Assembly (NCBI GenBank): GCA_902630065.1
Contig: CACOTF010000003.1
Coordinates: forward strand, 27,501 to 90,614
From: an uncultured Pelagibacteraceae bacterium
Lineage (GTDB): Bacteria; Pseudomonadota; Alphaproteobacteria; Pelagibacterales; Pelagibacteraceae
Direction: 5' to 3'
Length of the DNA stretch: 63,114 nt
Shown: one piece after another, positions 27,391 through 37,568 of the stretch
How the letters are laid out: each line of letters begins with the position of its first letter
Numbering within the stretch: the stretch's first letter is position 1
Made by a program: the position numbers and the translations under genes
The notes under the pieces: generated by a model
The model's input: the letters and a program-made list of their open reading frames with translations, nothing else
Databases searched by the model: none
What the model was told of the DNA's origin: nothing

Positions 27391-28519
27391 GAAAATTATA
27401 TCCCCTTTCTTTCTAGATATTAATACGCAAGAAAAAAGATATTTAAAAAATCAATTTGAAAAAATTCTTACTTCTGGAAAACTTATATTAGATAAATTTA
27501 CAGAGGAATTTGAATATAAATTCGCAAAATATGTAAATACCAAATATGCAATTTGTGTTAATTCAGGAACAACTGCATTAGAAATTTTACTTTCCTATTA
27601 TATAAAAAAAAAAATGATGAAGGTTGCAGTACCAACAAATACAAATTTTGCTACTGTCGCTTCAATTATTAAAGCCGGTGGTTATCCAGTTTATTTGGAT
27701 ATGACTTTGAAAAGTTATTGTTCAAGTTATGATGAGTTAAAAAAAAAATTTAACAAATTTAAATTTAAAGGTGTAGCTTGGGTTCATATAGGAGGTGTGA
27801 TAAGTAAAGATTTTATTAAGGTTGTAAATTTTTGTAAAAAAAAAAATATATTTTTAATCGAAGATTGTGCCCATGCTCATGGCAGCAAATATAATAATAT
27901 ACATGCAGGGAGTTTCAAAGATGGCGGGGCTTTCTCTTTTTTTCCTACAAAAGTAATGACAACAATAGAGGGGGGACTTATATCAACTAATGACATTAAA
28001 CTAAGAGATTTCGCTATTTCAATGCGTAATCAAGGTAAAGGAAAAGCTAAATTTGGGTGTTATCACATAGATATGGGAAATAGCTGGAGAATGAGTGAGA
28101 TTTCTGCACTAATGGGTATTCTGCAATTGAAAAAGCTTAATCAAATGATCAAAAAAAGATCAGATATTTATAAAATATACACCAATAGTTTAAAAAAGAC
28201 AAAAATTAAGTTTGTATCATCTGAACACATGAATTCCTCAAGCAATTATAAATTTATAATTGTTTGCAAAAATTTAAACCATCTTACAAAAGTAAAAAAT
28301 GAGTTAAAAAAATATAATATAATTACTGGTGGCGGGGTATATGAATTGCCTTGCCATAAACAACCTGTATTTAAAAAATTTAATAAATTCTGTGAAAATT
28401 TAACGGTTGCTGAAAATTTTTGTCCTTTACAGATTTGTTTACCTTTAACTTCAGGCATGAGTCAAAAACAAGCAAAATTTGTTATTAATAAATTTATAAA
28501 TATTTATGATAAAGTTTGA
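27374..28519 (+). CDS. DegT/DnrJ/EryC1/StrS-family PLP aminotransferase
   Basis: A 381-residue aminotransferase of normal family length. NSGTTALE (63-70) binds the PLP phosphate, EDCAHAHGS (163-171) carries the stacking and pyridine-N residues, and K193 in FFPTKVMTTIEGG is the Schiff-base lysine. It aminates a keto-sugar nucleotide; with Gmd at 46555 a 4-amino-4,6-dideoxy sugar such as perosamine is one possibility (inference). It is coupled to the GT2 before it and the FAD oxidoreductase after it by overlaps of 17 and 14 bases. Confidence 0.85.
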   Translation: MKKKNKKIISPFFLDINTQEKRYLKNQFEKILTSGKLILDKFTEEFEYKFAKYVNTKYAICVNSGTTALEILLSYYIKKKMMKVAVPTNTNFATVASIIKAGGYPVYLDMTLKSYCSSYDELKKKFNKFKFKGVAWVHIGGVISKDFIKVVNFCKKKNIFLIEDCAHAHGSKYNNIHAGSFKDGGAFSFFPTKVMTTIEGGLISTNDIKLRDFAISMRNQGKGKAKFGCYHIDMGNSWRMSEISALMGILQLKKLNQMIKKRSDIYKIYTNSLKKTKIKFVSSEHMNSSSNYKFIIVCKNLNHLTKVKNELKKYNIITGGGVYELPCHKQPVFKKFNKFCENLTVAENFCPLQICLPLTSGMSQKQAKFVINKFINIYDKV

Positions 28520-29816
28520 TGTAATTATTGCAGGAGCAGGTATTGCCGGAATATCTTCGGCGGAGATTTTAGCAAGATATGGACTGAGGGTTTTGATTTT
28601 CGATATTAATGAAAAATTTTGCTCTTTTTCAAGCTCTCAACAACATGGCTGGTATCACCTAGGAAGTTTATACTCAATTTTTCCAGAAAGTGATTACTTA
28701 AAATCTATGTTAGTAAGTCTAGAAAATTTAGTCAAAAATTATAAATGTTTTGATGGCATGAATGCAACAATTGACAAAAATGGAAAATTAAATTTTAAAA
28801 AAAAAAAAAATGCATGGATAAATAACGACAGAATCAAGTATTTAGTTGCATCAAGAAATAACAAAGATTTTAAAATCAATAAAATTAAAAATATTTTAAA
28901 AATAATCGATTGGGAGAAAAAAATTAAAAAGTTTGTTTCAAGACACAAAAGATATGAAAAAATCAATTGGAATAAAATGAAAGCATCAGATTTTGTTCCT
29001 AAAGCAAATTTACTTGATTATAGAAAAAAGTTTATAAAGAAACCAGATTTAGAGGAGCTCACATTAGATAAGAATACACACTTTATGATGGAGGGGTATG
29101 ATAGAACAATGAAATCTTATTTAATTGCAAATGATTTATTTGACTCTTTTTTAAAAAATAAAGGGAAGTTTTTAAATAAAACTAAATTATTAAACCTTAA
29201 AAAAATTGAAAATAATTTTGAAATTAAAACTAGCAAGGGTAAATTTTTATGTAAATATTTTGTAAACGCAACTGGATATAACTTAAAAAAAGATAACGCA
29301 AAAAACTTCAAAGTTAAGTCTGTTTATTCGCCAATAGCAGTTTTTTATCCACCGTTAAGTAAAAAAAATTTTGTAAGATTAACTCCAAAAAAAAATAAAA
29401 CTATTAATCACCTCTTACACAAAACCGAAGAGAATGTTAATTATTCAGTAATTGGATGTGGTATGGATGCAGATAAAAAAAATAGAAAGAATGTTGAGAA
29501 AAAGTTAATTAGTTTATGCAAAAAAAATTTTAAAAACTATAAAAAGTCAAATTTAATGGGAATTTACTCAGGTCTTAAAACTGAATATGTTAAAAATAAA
29601 GGTGAGAGGCACTACAATTTTAAAATTTATGAAAAGGCTAAAAATCACTATTTAATAATACCTGGTAAATTTTCTCTCTGTTTTTCATTAGCATCAGAAC
29701 TAAAAAATAAAATTATTGGAAAAACTAAAATTAAAAATAATAAATTTTATAAATCAAAAAAAAATAAAATAATAAGTTATCCTTTACATTATAATCTAAT
29801 TTCTAAAAACATTTAG
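28506..29816 (+). CDS. FAD-dependent oxidoreductase (DAO/L-2-hydroxyglutarate oxidase-like)
   Basis: A 436-residue flavoprotein. The dinucleotide-binding loop is GAGIAG (10-15), followed by the second-strand acidic residue in LIFDINEK and a SSSQQHGWYHLG segment like the conserved S-x-x-NSGVxH region of D-amino-acid or hydroxyacid oxidases. NATGYNLKK is the second dinucleotide-contact motif. It probably oxidises an alcohol or amine of a sugar-related metabolite. The 3' end overlaps the convergent flippase gene by 21 bases. Confidence 0.75.
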   Translation: MIKFDVIIAGAGIAGISSAEILARYGLRVLIFDINEKFCSFSSSQQHGWYHLGSLYSIFPESDYLKSMLVSLENLVKNYKCFDGMNATIDKNGKLNFKKKKNAWINNDRIKYLVASRNNKDFKINKIKNILKIIDWEKKIKKFVSRHKRYEKINWNKMKASDFVPKANLLDYRKKFIKKPDLEELTLDKNTHFMMEGYDRTMKSYLIANDLFDSFLKNKGKFLNKTKLLNLKKIENNFEIKTSKGKFLCKYFVNATGYNLKKDNAKNFKVKSVYSPIAVFYPPLSKKNFVRLTPKKNKTINHLLHKTEENVNYSVIGCGMDADKKNRKNVEKKLISLCKKNFKNYKKSNLMGIYSGLKTEYVKNKGERHYNFKIYEKAKNHYLIIPGKFSLCFSLASELKNKIIGKTKIKNNKFYKSKKNKIISYPLHYNLISKNI

Positions 29817-31160
29817 TTTTTGTAAAACCATTTTTAATATACTTAAACTAAAAAAACTTTTCATAATATATAAAAAATTTATATTTATTATTTTCATTGT
29901 TATATTCAATGCTGATAAAAACAAAATTAATTCAATAAATAAAAAGGATACTGGTATACCTATCAAACCAAAATTTTTTATAAGGATAAACAAAATAATT
30001 ATGTAAAAAAAGTTAAACACCAGATAAAGCTTAGCAATTTTAACAAAATTATTTGTAGAAAATTGAATATTTGCACTTGAGATAAATAGACAATTAAAAA
30101 TTCCATAAATCAAAAATATAATAAAAACATTAAAAATATATGGAACACTGTCCCCAACCCAAAATTTTAACAAGAACTGCCCTGCAAATGTTAAGATAAA
30201 TATTGATCCTATAGCAAATAGAAATGTAAATATAAGGTTGATTGTAAAAAGAGTTTTAAGTTTAGCGATGTTTTTAGAAATATATAGTTTTGCAAGTTCA
30301 ATCTTTAAAACGCCATCACTTAATCCAGTGTATATAGATGGTATTCGGGAAATAGTTAAATAAATATTTGTAATTACTACTGCCACAGGACCGATCAATG
30401 ATCCAATTACCATCAAAGTTACTTGATTCTTAATAGCATTACCAATTGGAAAAGCCATTGAAAATACGCCCTTTTCAAAATGTTTCTTTATATAAGTAAA
30501 ATCAACATCATATTTAAATTTAAATAAATCAGTTCTTGATTTTAAAAATATATAATTCACAAATAAAAATATAAAATTTACGAATAACAAAGATAATGCA
30601 ATGCCCACTGCTTTAAACCCCATATACATTGCAACGGCAAAACCTAAAATTTCAAAAATTCTATATATGTAACCCAGTCTAATTTCTAAATGATAAAACT
30701 CAATGCATGCCAATAATCTTTGTAAAAATCCATTTAATTGACTTAAAAAAATAAAACAAATAAAAATTAATAAACATTTATTGAATTCCTCATTAGAAAT
30801 TGAGTTAAGGTTAAAAGCACCCAATTTATTAAGGTAAAAAAAAGCTAAGAAAAATAATAAACTAAAGACTAAATTAAAAATTAAAATTGTCGAAAAAGTT
30901 TTATTAGCAATTAAGTTTGCATCTCTATATTTTTTTCTTTCAACGAGCATATTTATTTGATTGATACCAATAACTACATAGCCAATATCTGACATCAATA
31001 AATAAGCTGGTATTGTAAAAATAACTAACCATTCTCCATAATAAGAAACACCAAGAAAATTTATAAAAAGAATAGGTTCAAAAAATCTAAATAAAATATT
31101 TACAATTTTATCAATTACATTTTCAGTAATTCCAAATTTTAATCTTTTAAGGAGTGACAT
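29796..31160 (-). CDS. Wzx-like polysaccharide flippase (MOP superfamily)
   Basis: A 454-residue protein with about 12-14 hydrophobic helices spread evenly and no large soluble domain, the plan of MATE/MOP lipid-linked oligosaccharide flippases. The N-terminal GVSYYGEWLVIFTIPAYL stretch matches the G-x-x-x-YGxW motif that opens many Wzx proteins. It moves undecaprenyl-linked repeat units across the inner membrane, between the WecA-like initiator and the polymerase. It diverges from the carbamoyltransferase at 31213. Confidence 0.8.
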   Translation of the reverse strand: MSLLKRLKFGITENVIDKIVNILFRFFEPILFINFLGVSYYGEWLVIFTIPAYLLMSDIGYVVIGINQINMLVERKKYRDANLIANKTFSTILIFNLVFSLLFFLAFFYLNKLGAFNLNSISNEEFNKCLLIFICFIFLSQLNGFLQRLLACIEFYHLEIRLGYIYRIFEILGFAVAMYMGFKAVGIALSLLFVNFIFLFVNYIFLKSRTDLFKFKYDVDFTYIKKHFEKGVFSMAFPIGNAIKNQVTLMVIGSLIGPVAVVITNIYLTISRIPSIYTGLSDGVLKIELAKLYISKNIAKLKTLFTINLIFTFLFAIGSIFILTFAGQFLLKFWVGDSVPYIFNVFIIFLIYGIFNCLFISSANIQFSTNNFVKIAKLYLVFNFFYIIILFILIKNFGLIGIPVSFLFIELILFLSALNITMKIININFLYIMKSFFSLSILKMVLQKLNVFRN

Positions 31161-31212
31161 GTGTTTAATCTTGTAATATTAAATTATAAATATAATACAA
31201 TTAATATATTTA

Positions 31213-32931
31213 ATGTACACTTTAGGTCTAAATTTATACCATGCTGATTCATCGGCATGCATTTTTAAAGGCACAGAATTAGTTGCTGCAGCTGAGGAAG
31301 AAAGATTTGTTAGAAAAAAACATTGGGCGGGAATACCACTCAATGCAATAGAGTTTTGTTTAAACGAAACCTCAATAACAATAGAAGAAATTGAAGCAAT
31401 AACTGTAAATAGTAATATATTTTCTAATTTCTTTAATAAAATATTCTATGTAGTAGCTAATCCTAATTTTAATTTAGTATACTCAGCTCTAACTAGGAGA
31501 GGAAAAAAAAATAGTTTACAAAATATTTTAAGTAATTATTTTAAAACTAATAAAAAATTTAATATCCTCAAAATCGACCATCATCTTTCGCATATAGCCT
31601 CTTCTTATTTTCCATCAAATTTTGATAATGCATTGGCTATATCAATAGATGGTTTTGGAGATTTTAGTAGTATAGTTTTATCTCATTGTAAGAAAAATAA
31701 TATTCAAGTTTTAAAAAAAATTTTTTTCCCTAATTCACTTGGTGTTTTTTATGAAGGAATAACTCAAGTAATTGGTTTTAAAAATTATGGTGATGAATAT
31801 AAAGTTATGGGCTTGGCTCCTTACGGCAAACCAATTTATTGTGATTTATTATCAGAACTATTCCACAAAAACTCATTAAAGTTAAATTTAAAATATTTTA
31901 ATCATACAAATAAAAACTTTAAATATAACTTTGAAGGAATACCGAATCAAAGCCAACTAATATCAGATAATTTTGTTTCTAAAATAAAAACTATATTAAA
32001 TAAAAATAAAGAAAGATTAGAACAAAACCAAAATATTGCATCAAGCGCTCAAAAACTATTTGAAGAAAAAGTTTTTTCATTAATAGAGGACAAATATTTA
32101 AAATTATCAAGTAACTTAAGTTTATCTGGTGGTTGTGCAATGAATTCATCATGTAATGGAAAAATGCACAAAAAAAAAATATTTAAAAAAATTTTTGTTC
32201 CACCTGCACCTGGAGATGCAGGTGGAGCTATAGGATCATCTTTAATCTATTTAAAAAAAAAATTTAAAGGTGAATTGTTTAAAAATTTAGAAAATCCCTA
32301 TTTAGGACCCTCATATAGTAATGAGGAGATAAATAAAATTATAAGTAAAAATAATTTAATTAACAAATATCAAATCGAATATTATAACAATAATGAGTTA
32401 ACAAAAAAAGTTGCAACTATTTTATCAGAAGGAGACAAAGTTGTTGGATGGTTTCAAGGAAAAATGGAGTTTGGCCCAAGAGCACTGGGCAATAGGTCAA
32501 TTTTATCTGATCCTAGAAATCCAAAAATGAGAGATATAATTAATACAAAAATAAAGTTGAGAGAAAAATTTAGACCATTTGCACCGTCAGTCTTAGATAC
32601 CCATAAGGAGGACTGGTTTGTGTTTAATGGAGATTCTGATTTTATGTCTTTTGTTGCGGATGTTAAAGAAGAAAAAAAAATATTAATTCCAGCAGTAACC
32701 CATATAGATGGAACTGGTAGATTACAAACAGTTAAAAGAAATTTATCTGAGAGGTTTCATGATCTGATTTATGAATTTTATAATATAACTAATATTCCAA
32801 TTTTGCTAAATACCTCTTTTAACGAAAACGAACCTATTGTACAGAGTCCCGAAGAGGCTATTGCTACATTCTTAAGAACAAAAATGGATTTATTAATTTT
32901 AGAAAATTATTGTATATTCAGAAGTGACTAA
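31213..32931 (+). CDS. NodU/CmcH-family carbamoyltransferase
   Basis: A 572-residue carbamoyltransferase. The N-terminal Kae1-like domain begins LGLNLYHADSSACIF, and the iron/carbamoyl-binding histidines are in DHHLSHIASSYF. GFGDFSS and KVMGLAPYGKP follow. The C-terminal YrdC-like CarbTransfC domain contains KMEFGPRALGNRS and RPFAPSVL. It moves a carbamoyl group from carbamoyl phosphate, through an adenylate, to a sugar hydroxyl, as NodU does on Nod factors. It overlaps the methyltransferase after it by 8 bases. Confidence 0.9.
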   Translation: MYTLGLNLYHADSSACIFKGTELVAAAEEERFVRKKHWAGIPLNAIEFCLNETSITIEEIEAITVNSNIFSNFFNKIFYVVANPNFNLVYSALTRRGKKNSLQNILSNYFKTNKKFNILKIDHHLSHIASSYFPSNFDNALAISIDGFGDFSSIVLSHCKKNNIQVLKKIFFPNSLGVFYEGITQVIGFKNYGDEYKVMGLAPYGKPIYCDLLSELFHKNSLKLNLKYFNHTNKNFKYNFEGIPNQSQLISDNFVSKIKTILNKNKERLEQNQNIASSAQKLFEEKVFSLIEDKYLKLSSNLSLSGGCAMNSSCNGKMHKKKIFKKIFVPPAPGDAGGAIGSSLIYLKKKFKGELFKNLENPYLGPSYSNEEINKIISKNNLINKYQIEYYNNNELTKKVATILSEGDKVVGWFQGKMEFGPRALGNRSILSDPRNPKMRDIINTKIKLREKFRPFAPSVLDTHKEDWFVFNGDSDFMSFVADVKEEKKILIPAVTHIDGTGRLQTVKRNLSERFHDLIYEFYNITNIPILLNTSFNENEPIVQSPEEAIATFLRTKMDLLILENYCIFRSD

Positions 32932-33523
32932 TTTAGAAATTTTAAAAAATACATTTAAAAAGAAGAAATCTAAAAACATACTCGAAGTAGGATGTAATGT
33001 AGGATTAGTTACTAAAACCTTATCAAAAATTCCAAATATTGGCATATTATCTATCGATAATAATAAGCAACATGTAAATATTGCTAAAAAAAAATTAAAA
33101 TTTGAAAAGAACATAAAATTCAAAGTAATTAATTTTTTTGATTTAAAAGAAAGTCAAAAATTTGACGTTATTATTTTTAGAGAATTTTTTAATATTCTAA
33201 ATTATAAAAAAAATAAACAGATAATAAGAAAATCAGAAAAAATTTTAAATGATAAAGGCCTCATAATATTGATTGATTTCTACAAATCCGTCACTACTAG
33301 ATCAAATTTATTACAAATATTTATAAAATCTAAGAAACCAACAAAAAATTTAAATAAATTTGTTGAAAACCAAAATGATTTTAATAAATATTTTAAAAAA
33401 GAAAAATGGAAAATCAAAATATTCAATAAAGATTTACTTGACCAGCACGTATCAACTGTAAGCAAGATACTAGAAATGATTTACCCAGTAAAATACACAG
33501 TTTTTGCATATAAAAAAAAATGA
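32924..33523 (+). CDS. Class I SAM-dependent methyltransferase
   Basis: A 199-residue methyltransferase started at GTG 32924, inside the end of the carbamoyltransferase gene. Motif I is NILEVGCNVGL (18-28), with GILSIDNN as the following acidic strand and a DVIIFREFFNIL motif IV region. It ends with ATGA overlap into the GT4 gene, so carbamoyltransferase, methyltransferase and glycosyltransferase form one unit. A decorating methyl transfer to a sugar is likely. Confidence 0.75.
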   Translation: MTNLEILKNTFKKKKSKNILEVGCNVGLVTKTLSKIPNIGILSIDNNKQHVNIAKKKLKFEKNIKFKVINFFDLKESQKFDVIIFREFFNILNYKKNKQIIRKSEKILNDKGLIILIDFYKSVTTRSNLLQIFIKSKKPTKNLNKFVENQNDFNKYFKKEKWKIKIFNKDLLDQHVSTVSKILEMIYPVKYTVFAYKKK

Positions 33524-34653
33524 AAGTTTTATCAGTTGTTCCCTCTTATTATCCTGCAAAAATTTATGGTGGAACTATTTTCTCTATACATGAAACTAAT
33601 CAAGAAATATGCAAGTCAAATAAAAATATCAAAATTGACGTATTAACAACCACTGCCAATGGTAGAGTTCGACTTAAAAATAAAAAAAATAAATTAATTA
33701 GATATTTAAAAAATTATAGTGTTTTTTATTGTCACGATGAAATAATTAATAGATTCTCTTTATCTTTTATTTTTAAATTACAAAATAAGATTAAAGAAAG
33801 TGACATACTGCATTTACAAGATATTTTTTCATATTTTGCAATTTTAACTGTGTTTTTTTCTTACTTTTATAATAAAAAAATTATAATTTCACCAAGAGGT
33901 TCACTCTCAGAATGGTCTCTCAAATCTAAATATTTTATACTAAAAAAACTAATATTTCTATTTATAATAAAAATAAAAAAAAATATATTTTGGCACGTAA
34001 CATCCAACTTAGAAAAAAACGATCTTAAAAAATTAGGCATAAAAGAAAATATTAGGGTTATAGAAAATTTTGCTTTTAAACCCTCATTTATTAAAATTAA
34101 AAAAAAATGGTGGATTCAAAAATTAGATAAAAAAAAAATAGCATTAGGATTTCTTGGGAGAATGGACAAAAAAAAAAGAGTTGACCTTTTGTTAAACAGT
34201 TTTTGCAAAGCCAATACTAATAATTTAACTCTTAGTATAGCTGGAATAGAAAAAAAACAAATGAATACTATAGTAAGAGAAAAGAAGTATTTAAATAAAA
34301 GAGTTTATTTCTTAAGTTACTTAGATAAGACAAAATATAATTATTTATCATCTCTAGATTATTTTATTATGTTGTCTGAAAACGAAAATTTTGGAAATGT
34401 TTATTTAGAATCTTTGGTGTCAGGAACTCCGATTATTACAAGTAAATTTACACCATTCAAAGATGTAGCTAATTTTAGTTCCGGCCATGTTCTAGATTTG
34501 AATGAAAATAAAATTATAAATTTCTTAAAAAAATTAGATCAAAATAAAATAAAAAAAATAAAAGTTTCCAGAAAATATATCTCTCAATTTAATAAAAAAA
34601 ATATTATATTTAAATTTTATTCATTTTACCGAGAAATAGAACAAAAAATTTAA
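33520..34653 (+). CDS. Family 4 (group 1) glycosyltransferase
   Basis: A 377-residue GT-B enzyme. The acceptor-side loop is KIYGGTIFSIHETN, the second domain opens at ALGFLGRMDKKKR, and the donor-binding glutamates are in SENENFGNVYLESL, followed by SGTPIITSKFTPF. LHLQDIFSYFA resembles the acceptor-domain motif of GT4 enzymes for mannose-type donors. It overlaps the upstream methyltransferase (ATGA) and the convergent RmlD-like gene by 4 bases. Confidence 0.85.
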   Translation: MKVLSVVPSYYPAKIYGGTIFSIHETNQEICKSNKNIKIDVLTTTANGRVRLKNKKNKLIRYLKNYSVFYCHDEIINRFSLSFIFKLQNKIKESDILHLQDIFSYFAILTVFFSYFYNKKIIISPRGSLSEWSLKSKYFILKKLIFLFIIKIKKNIFWHVTSNLEKNDLKKLGIKENIRVIENFAFKPSFIKIKKKWWIQKLDKKKIALGFLGRMDKKKRVDLLLNSFCKANTNNLTLSIAGIEKKQMNTIVREKKYLNKRVYFLSYLDKTKYNYLSSLDYFIMLSENENFGNVYLESLVSGTPIITSKFTPFKDVANFSSGHVLDLNENKIINFLKKLDQNKIKKIKVSRKYISQFNKKNIIFKFYSFYREIEQKI

Positions 34654-35486
34654 CTTTTAAGCTGATTTTTGATACTTGGTATTCGTATTTTTATTATTTT
34701 TTTAATCTTTTTATTATCCATAGAAGTGTTTAAAGGTCTTCTATGTAATTTATAATTACTAACAAAGCCATTTATATTATCAATATTTAAATTAAATTTT
34801 TTGGCTATTATAAGACCAAATTCATATTTAGATAAATTTTTATCAGAACAGATATTATACGTACCTATGATTTTTTTTTGAATTATTTTTTTAATAAACT
34901 TGACGAGCAAACTTATTGATAAAGGATTAAAAAAAATATTCTTTGGTAAACTTATTTTTTTATTTTTCCTTAAATTATTAAAAATATAGTCTGAAAAGGA
35001 CATTCTTGAAAATTTGCTTTTACCAAAGAAGTTTGTTCTTAAAATTGTGTTATGTTCATATTTTTTAATAGCTAATTCACCTAAGAATTTAGTTTTTGAA
35101 TAGTTATTACTTATTTTGACCTCACTTTCTTTACTGTATTTGTTTACTGATTTTTTGTTATATATTTGATCAGTGGATATATGAATAAGATGAACTTTTT
35201 TATTTAGTTTATTTAATACTTTTACAAGATTTTTTGATGTATCAATATTATAATTTTTTGATTTATTATAATTTCTCTCACACTCATCAACATTTGTGAG
35301 AGATACACAATTAATTATCACATTTGGATTAAGTTTTTTTAACTCAATATATAATTTTTTGTAATTTAATAAATTAATTCTTATTAATTTTTTTTTTTTT
35401 GTTTTAAAGTAAGAGCCATAACATTTAAAATTATGTTTATTTAAATAATAATAAAGCTCACTACCCAAAAGTCCACTGGCTCCCAA
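34650..35486 (-). CDS. RmlD-like 4-keto-6-deoxysugar reductase (SDR)
   Basis: A protein of 278 residues as written, with the glycine-rich loop GASGLLG at its very N-terminus, Y/K catalysis in NNYSKTKFLGE and the SLTNVDECE segment typical of dTDP-4-dehydrorhamnose reductase. The missing first beta strand (KILIL) is encoded in frame just upstream, but no ATG, GTG or second TTG exists there before a stop. Initiation may therefore occur at CTG 35516 or at an ATA/ATT codon, or the TTG at 35486 gives a clipped protein. It could reduce the Gmd product to GDP-rhamnose, or act on a dTDP sugar; no rmlA or rmlC is nearby. Confidence 0.7.
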   Translation of the reverse strand: MGASGLLGSELYYYLNKHNFKCYGSYFKTKKKKLIRINLLNYKKLYIELKKLNPNVIINCVSLTNVDECERNYNKSKNYNIDTSKNLVKVLNKLNKKVHLIHISTDQIYNKKSVNKYSKESEVKISNNYSKTKFLGELAIKKYEHNTILRTNFFGKSKFSRMSFSDYIFNNLRKNKKISLPKNIFFNPLSISLLVKFIKKIIQKKIIGTYNICSDKNLSKYEFGLIIAKKFNLNIDNINGFVSNYKLHRRPLNTSMDNKKIKKIIKIRIPSIKNQLKS

Positions 35487-35502
35487 AATTAATATTTTAT
35501 AA

Positions 35503-36693
35503 TTAGATAAATTCAGAGTGAGAAATAATTTTTTTTAAATAATTAGATTTTTTTGTAAGATTTTTTTTGAAATTTTTATCTTTAAGGTTTTGTTTGATTT
35601 CCCAAAGTATTTTATTACTTTCATGAGGCTTACATAAATGTGAGCATTTACAAAATTTCTGTTCGTAATTAATCTTATTCATTACCTCACTTTTTTTCTT
35701 TATATCATTCCAAATTTCAATAAATGATTTTTCGTATAAACTTCCATAAGAAAACTCTTTGTGACCTCTATGATTTGTACAGACATACACATTTCCATCT
35801 GCCCCTACACATGGTTGGAATTGAGAACCTATACACTCTTTATAATTTCTCCCATATGTCTCGGGGGAGGAAATTAAATCTTCCAATTTATAGCTATTAC
35901 ATTGAAATTTATCCTTTAAAATTTTTTTTGCTTCATCTAACCTGTTAACAGCCTCGTTTAACCAAAAATCTTCAGATATTTGTTCATTTTTTCTATCCGT
36001 TGCTCTTTCTATTTGAATTATCTCTGGCTTAAATTGACAATAATCTACATCAATATCTTTGAAAATATTCGCAAAATCTTTTATTTCTTTATAATTATCT
36101 TTGGTTACAACATACCCAATTCCAACTGATATGTTTGATTTTATTTTTTTTTTTGTCTCAATCAGGTTTTTGATATTTTTTAATACTACTTCAAAATTAT
36201 TAGTCTTATTTGTCACTCTTAATTGATCATAAGATTTAGGTGTCCCAGCATCTAGTGAAATTCTAATCCACGTGTGTGTCCTACACACTATCTCAGTTAA
36301 ATTAAATCTCTCTAACATTGACCCATTAGTAAACATCCCTAATTTAATATTTGAATTTTCTTCAAGATAAGTTATCGCTCCTTTAAGATGAGGATTCATT
36401 GTTGGTTCTCCTCCACCAGTCCAATTTAGAGATTTTAACTTAGTTTTACTTAAGTCTCGAACTAAATTCATAAAAATATCTTTGTCAAACATTGTCCTAT
36501 TAAATAATTTAGTTCCTTTATATTTTGACAAATGTAAGTGTCCAGAAATACAAAAGGGACATGAATGATTACACGCATTAGATGGATCCACTTCGATAGT
36601 TATTGGGTCGATATTCCCTTTTTTAAAGTATTCATATACATCTTTAAGATGTATGATAACTTTTGCTTGAGGGTTAAATATTTTGCTTTCCAC
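35503..36693 (-). CDS. Radical SAM protein with SPASM-type C-terminus
   Basis: A 396-residue radical SAM enzyme. The [4Fe-4S] cluster cysteines are C41, C45 and C48 in CNHSCPFC, with GGGEPTMNP as the glycine-rich SAM contact. The C-terminal part has a cluster of cysteines (CIGSQ, QPCVGADG, VYVCTNH, then FCKCSHLC), as in SPASM domains that bind auxiliary clusters. Relatives in sugar clusters carry out dehydration, epimerisation or deamination of nucleotide-linked sugars. The start at ATG 36693 lies 2 bases from the broken glycosyltransferase stop at 36696. Substrate is unknown. Confidence 0.85.
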   Translation of the reverse strand: MESKIFNPQAKVIIHLKDVYEYFKKGNIDPITIEVDPSNACNHSCPFCISGHLHLSKYKGTKLFNRTMFDKDIFMNLVRDLSKTKLKSLNWTGGGEPTMNPHLKGAITYLEENSNIKLGMFTNGSMLERFNLTEIVCRTHTWIRISLDAGTPKSYDQLRVTNKTNNFEVVLKNIKNLIETKKKIKSNISVGIGYVVTKDNYKEIKDFANIFKDIDVDYCQFKPEIIQIERATDRKNEQISEDFWLNEAVNRLDEAKKILKDKFQCNSYKLEDLISSPETYGRNYKECIGSQFQPCVGADGNVYVCTNHRGHKEFSYGSLYEKSFIEIWNDIKKKSEVMNKINYEQKFCKCSHLCKPHESNKILWEIKQNLKDKNFKKNLTKKSNYLKKIISHSEFI

Positions 36694-36713
36694 AGCTATA
36701 AAATTTTTTCTAA

Positions 36714-36737
36714 TTGTTTAACAGCAATATCAATATT
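36714..36737 (+). repeat. 24-bp perfect inverted repeat, copy 1
   Basis: Plus strand reads TTGTTTAACAGC followed by AATATCAATATT. The same 24 bases occur on the minus strand at 37569-37592, 831 bases away, and the likeness continues with an 11-base match (36740-36750 against 37553-37563) after a small indel. This copy encodes the C-terminal IDIAVKQ of the glycosyltransferase. Confidence 0.85.
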
Positions 36738-37568
36738 CCATTTATTTATTAGTTTAAACGAGTTTTTTCCATAATTAATTAATTTATTCCTATTAAAACA
36801 ATTTTTTAGTTTTTTCTCTAAATCTTTCTCATTTTTGTTAATAAAAATATTCCCATTGTAATTGTTTTTTACCAAATCTAGATTACATCCGACAACTGAT
36901 GATGTAATTACTGGCTTTTTAAAGTTCATTACCTCATTAATTACTAGCCCCCAATTTTCTTCTTCAGAAGGCAAAATAAATACATCACACAAATTATAAT
37001 ACTTACTTATTTCGACTTGATTAATAAATCCTTTAAAAATTATATTTCTATCTTTGTATTTATTTTTTAAAAAATTTTTTAACACTCCATCACCTATAAG
37101 AATTAACTTACTTTTTGCCTTCATTTTATCAGATAAATTTTTATAAGCTTTAAGTAATATTTCTGGATTTTTCCTTCTTATTAGTTTTGATACATATAAA
37201 AATATAACTTTTGAACTTTTTTTTCTTCTCCTGATTTTTTTTTGAAAAAAAGAATTATCTACAACATAATTAAGTTTTTTTAATTTTGAATTTTTAATAT
37301 TCATAATTTTATAAAATTTATAATTTGACTTTCCTATAGTCAGAAAATAGTTTGTAAAAAGGTTTAAGAAAAAGAAAAAAATTTTTTTAATTAGTAATTC
37401 TAAGATGTTTTTATTTTTTAAAGAATAATGAGAACTTTCTCCTCTAATCAATACTTTACAAAAAAAAATTTTTGAAAATATAATAATAAATATTTTTGAA
37501 AGATTCTCATAACCATGAACCCAAACATAATCATACTTATTCTTTGAAATTAAATAAATAAATTTAAA

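Noticed and set aside
36738..37568. Invertible promoter or gene switch between the two inverted repeat arms
   Set aside because: Reading the segment in the flipped orientation gives stops in the glycosyltransferase within a few codons on both sides, so inversion would not make a useful product. No invertase gene is seen nearby.
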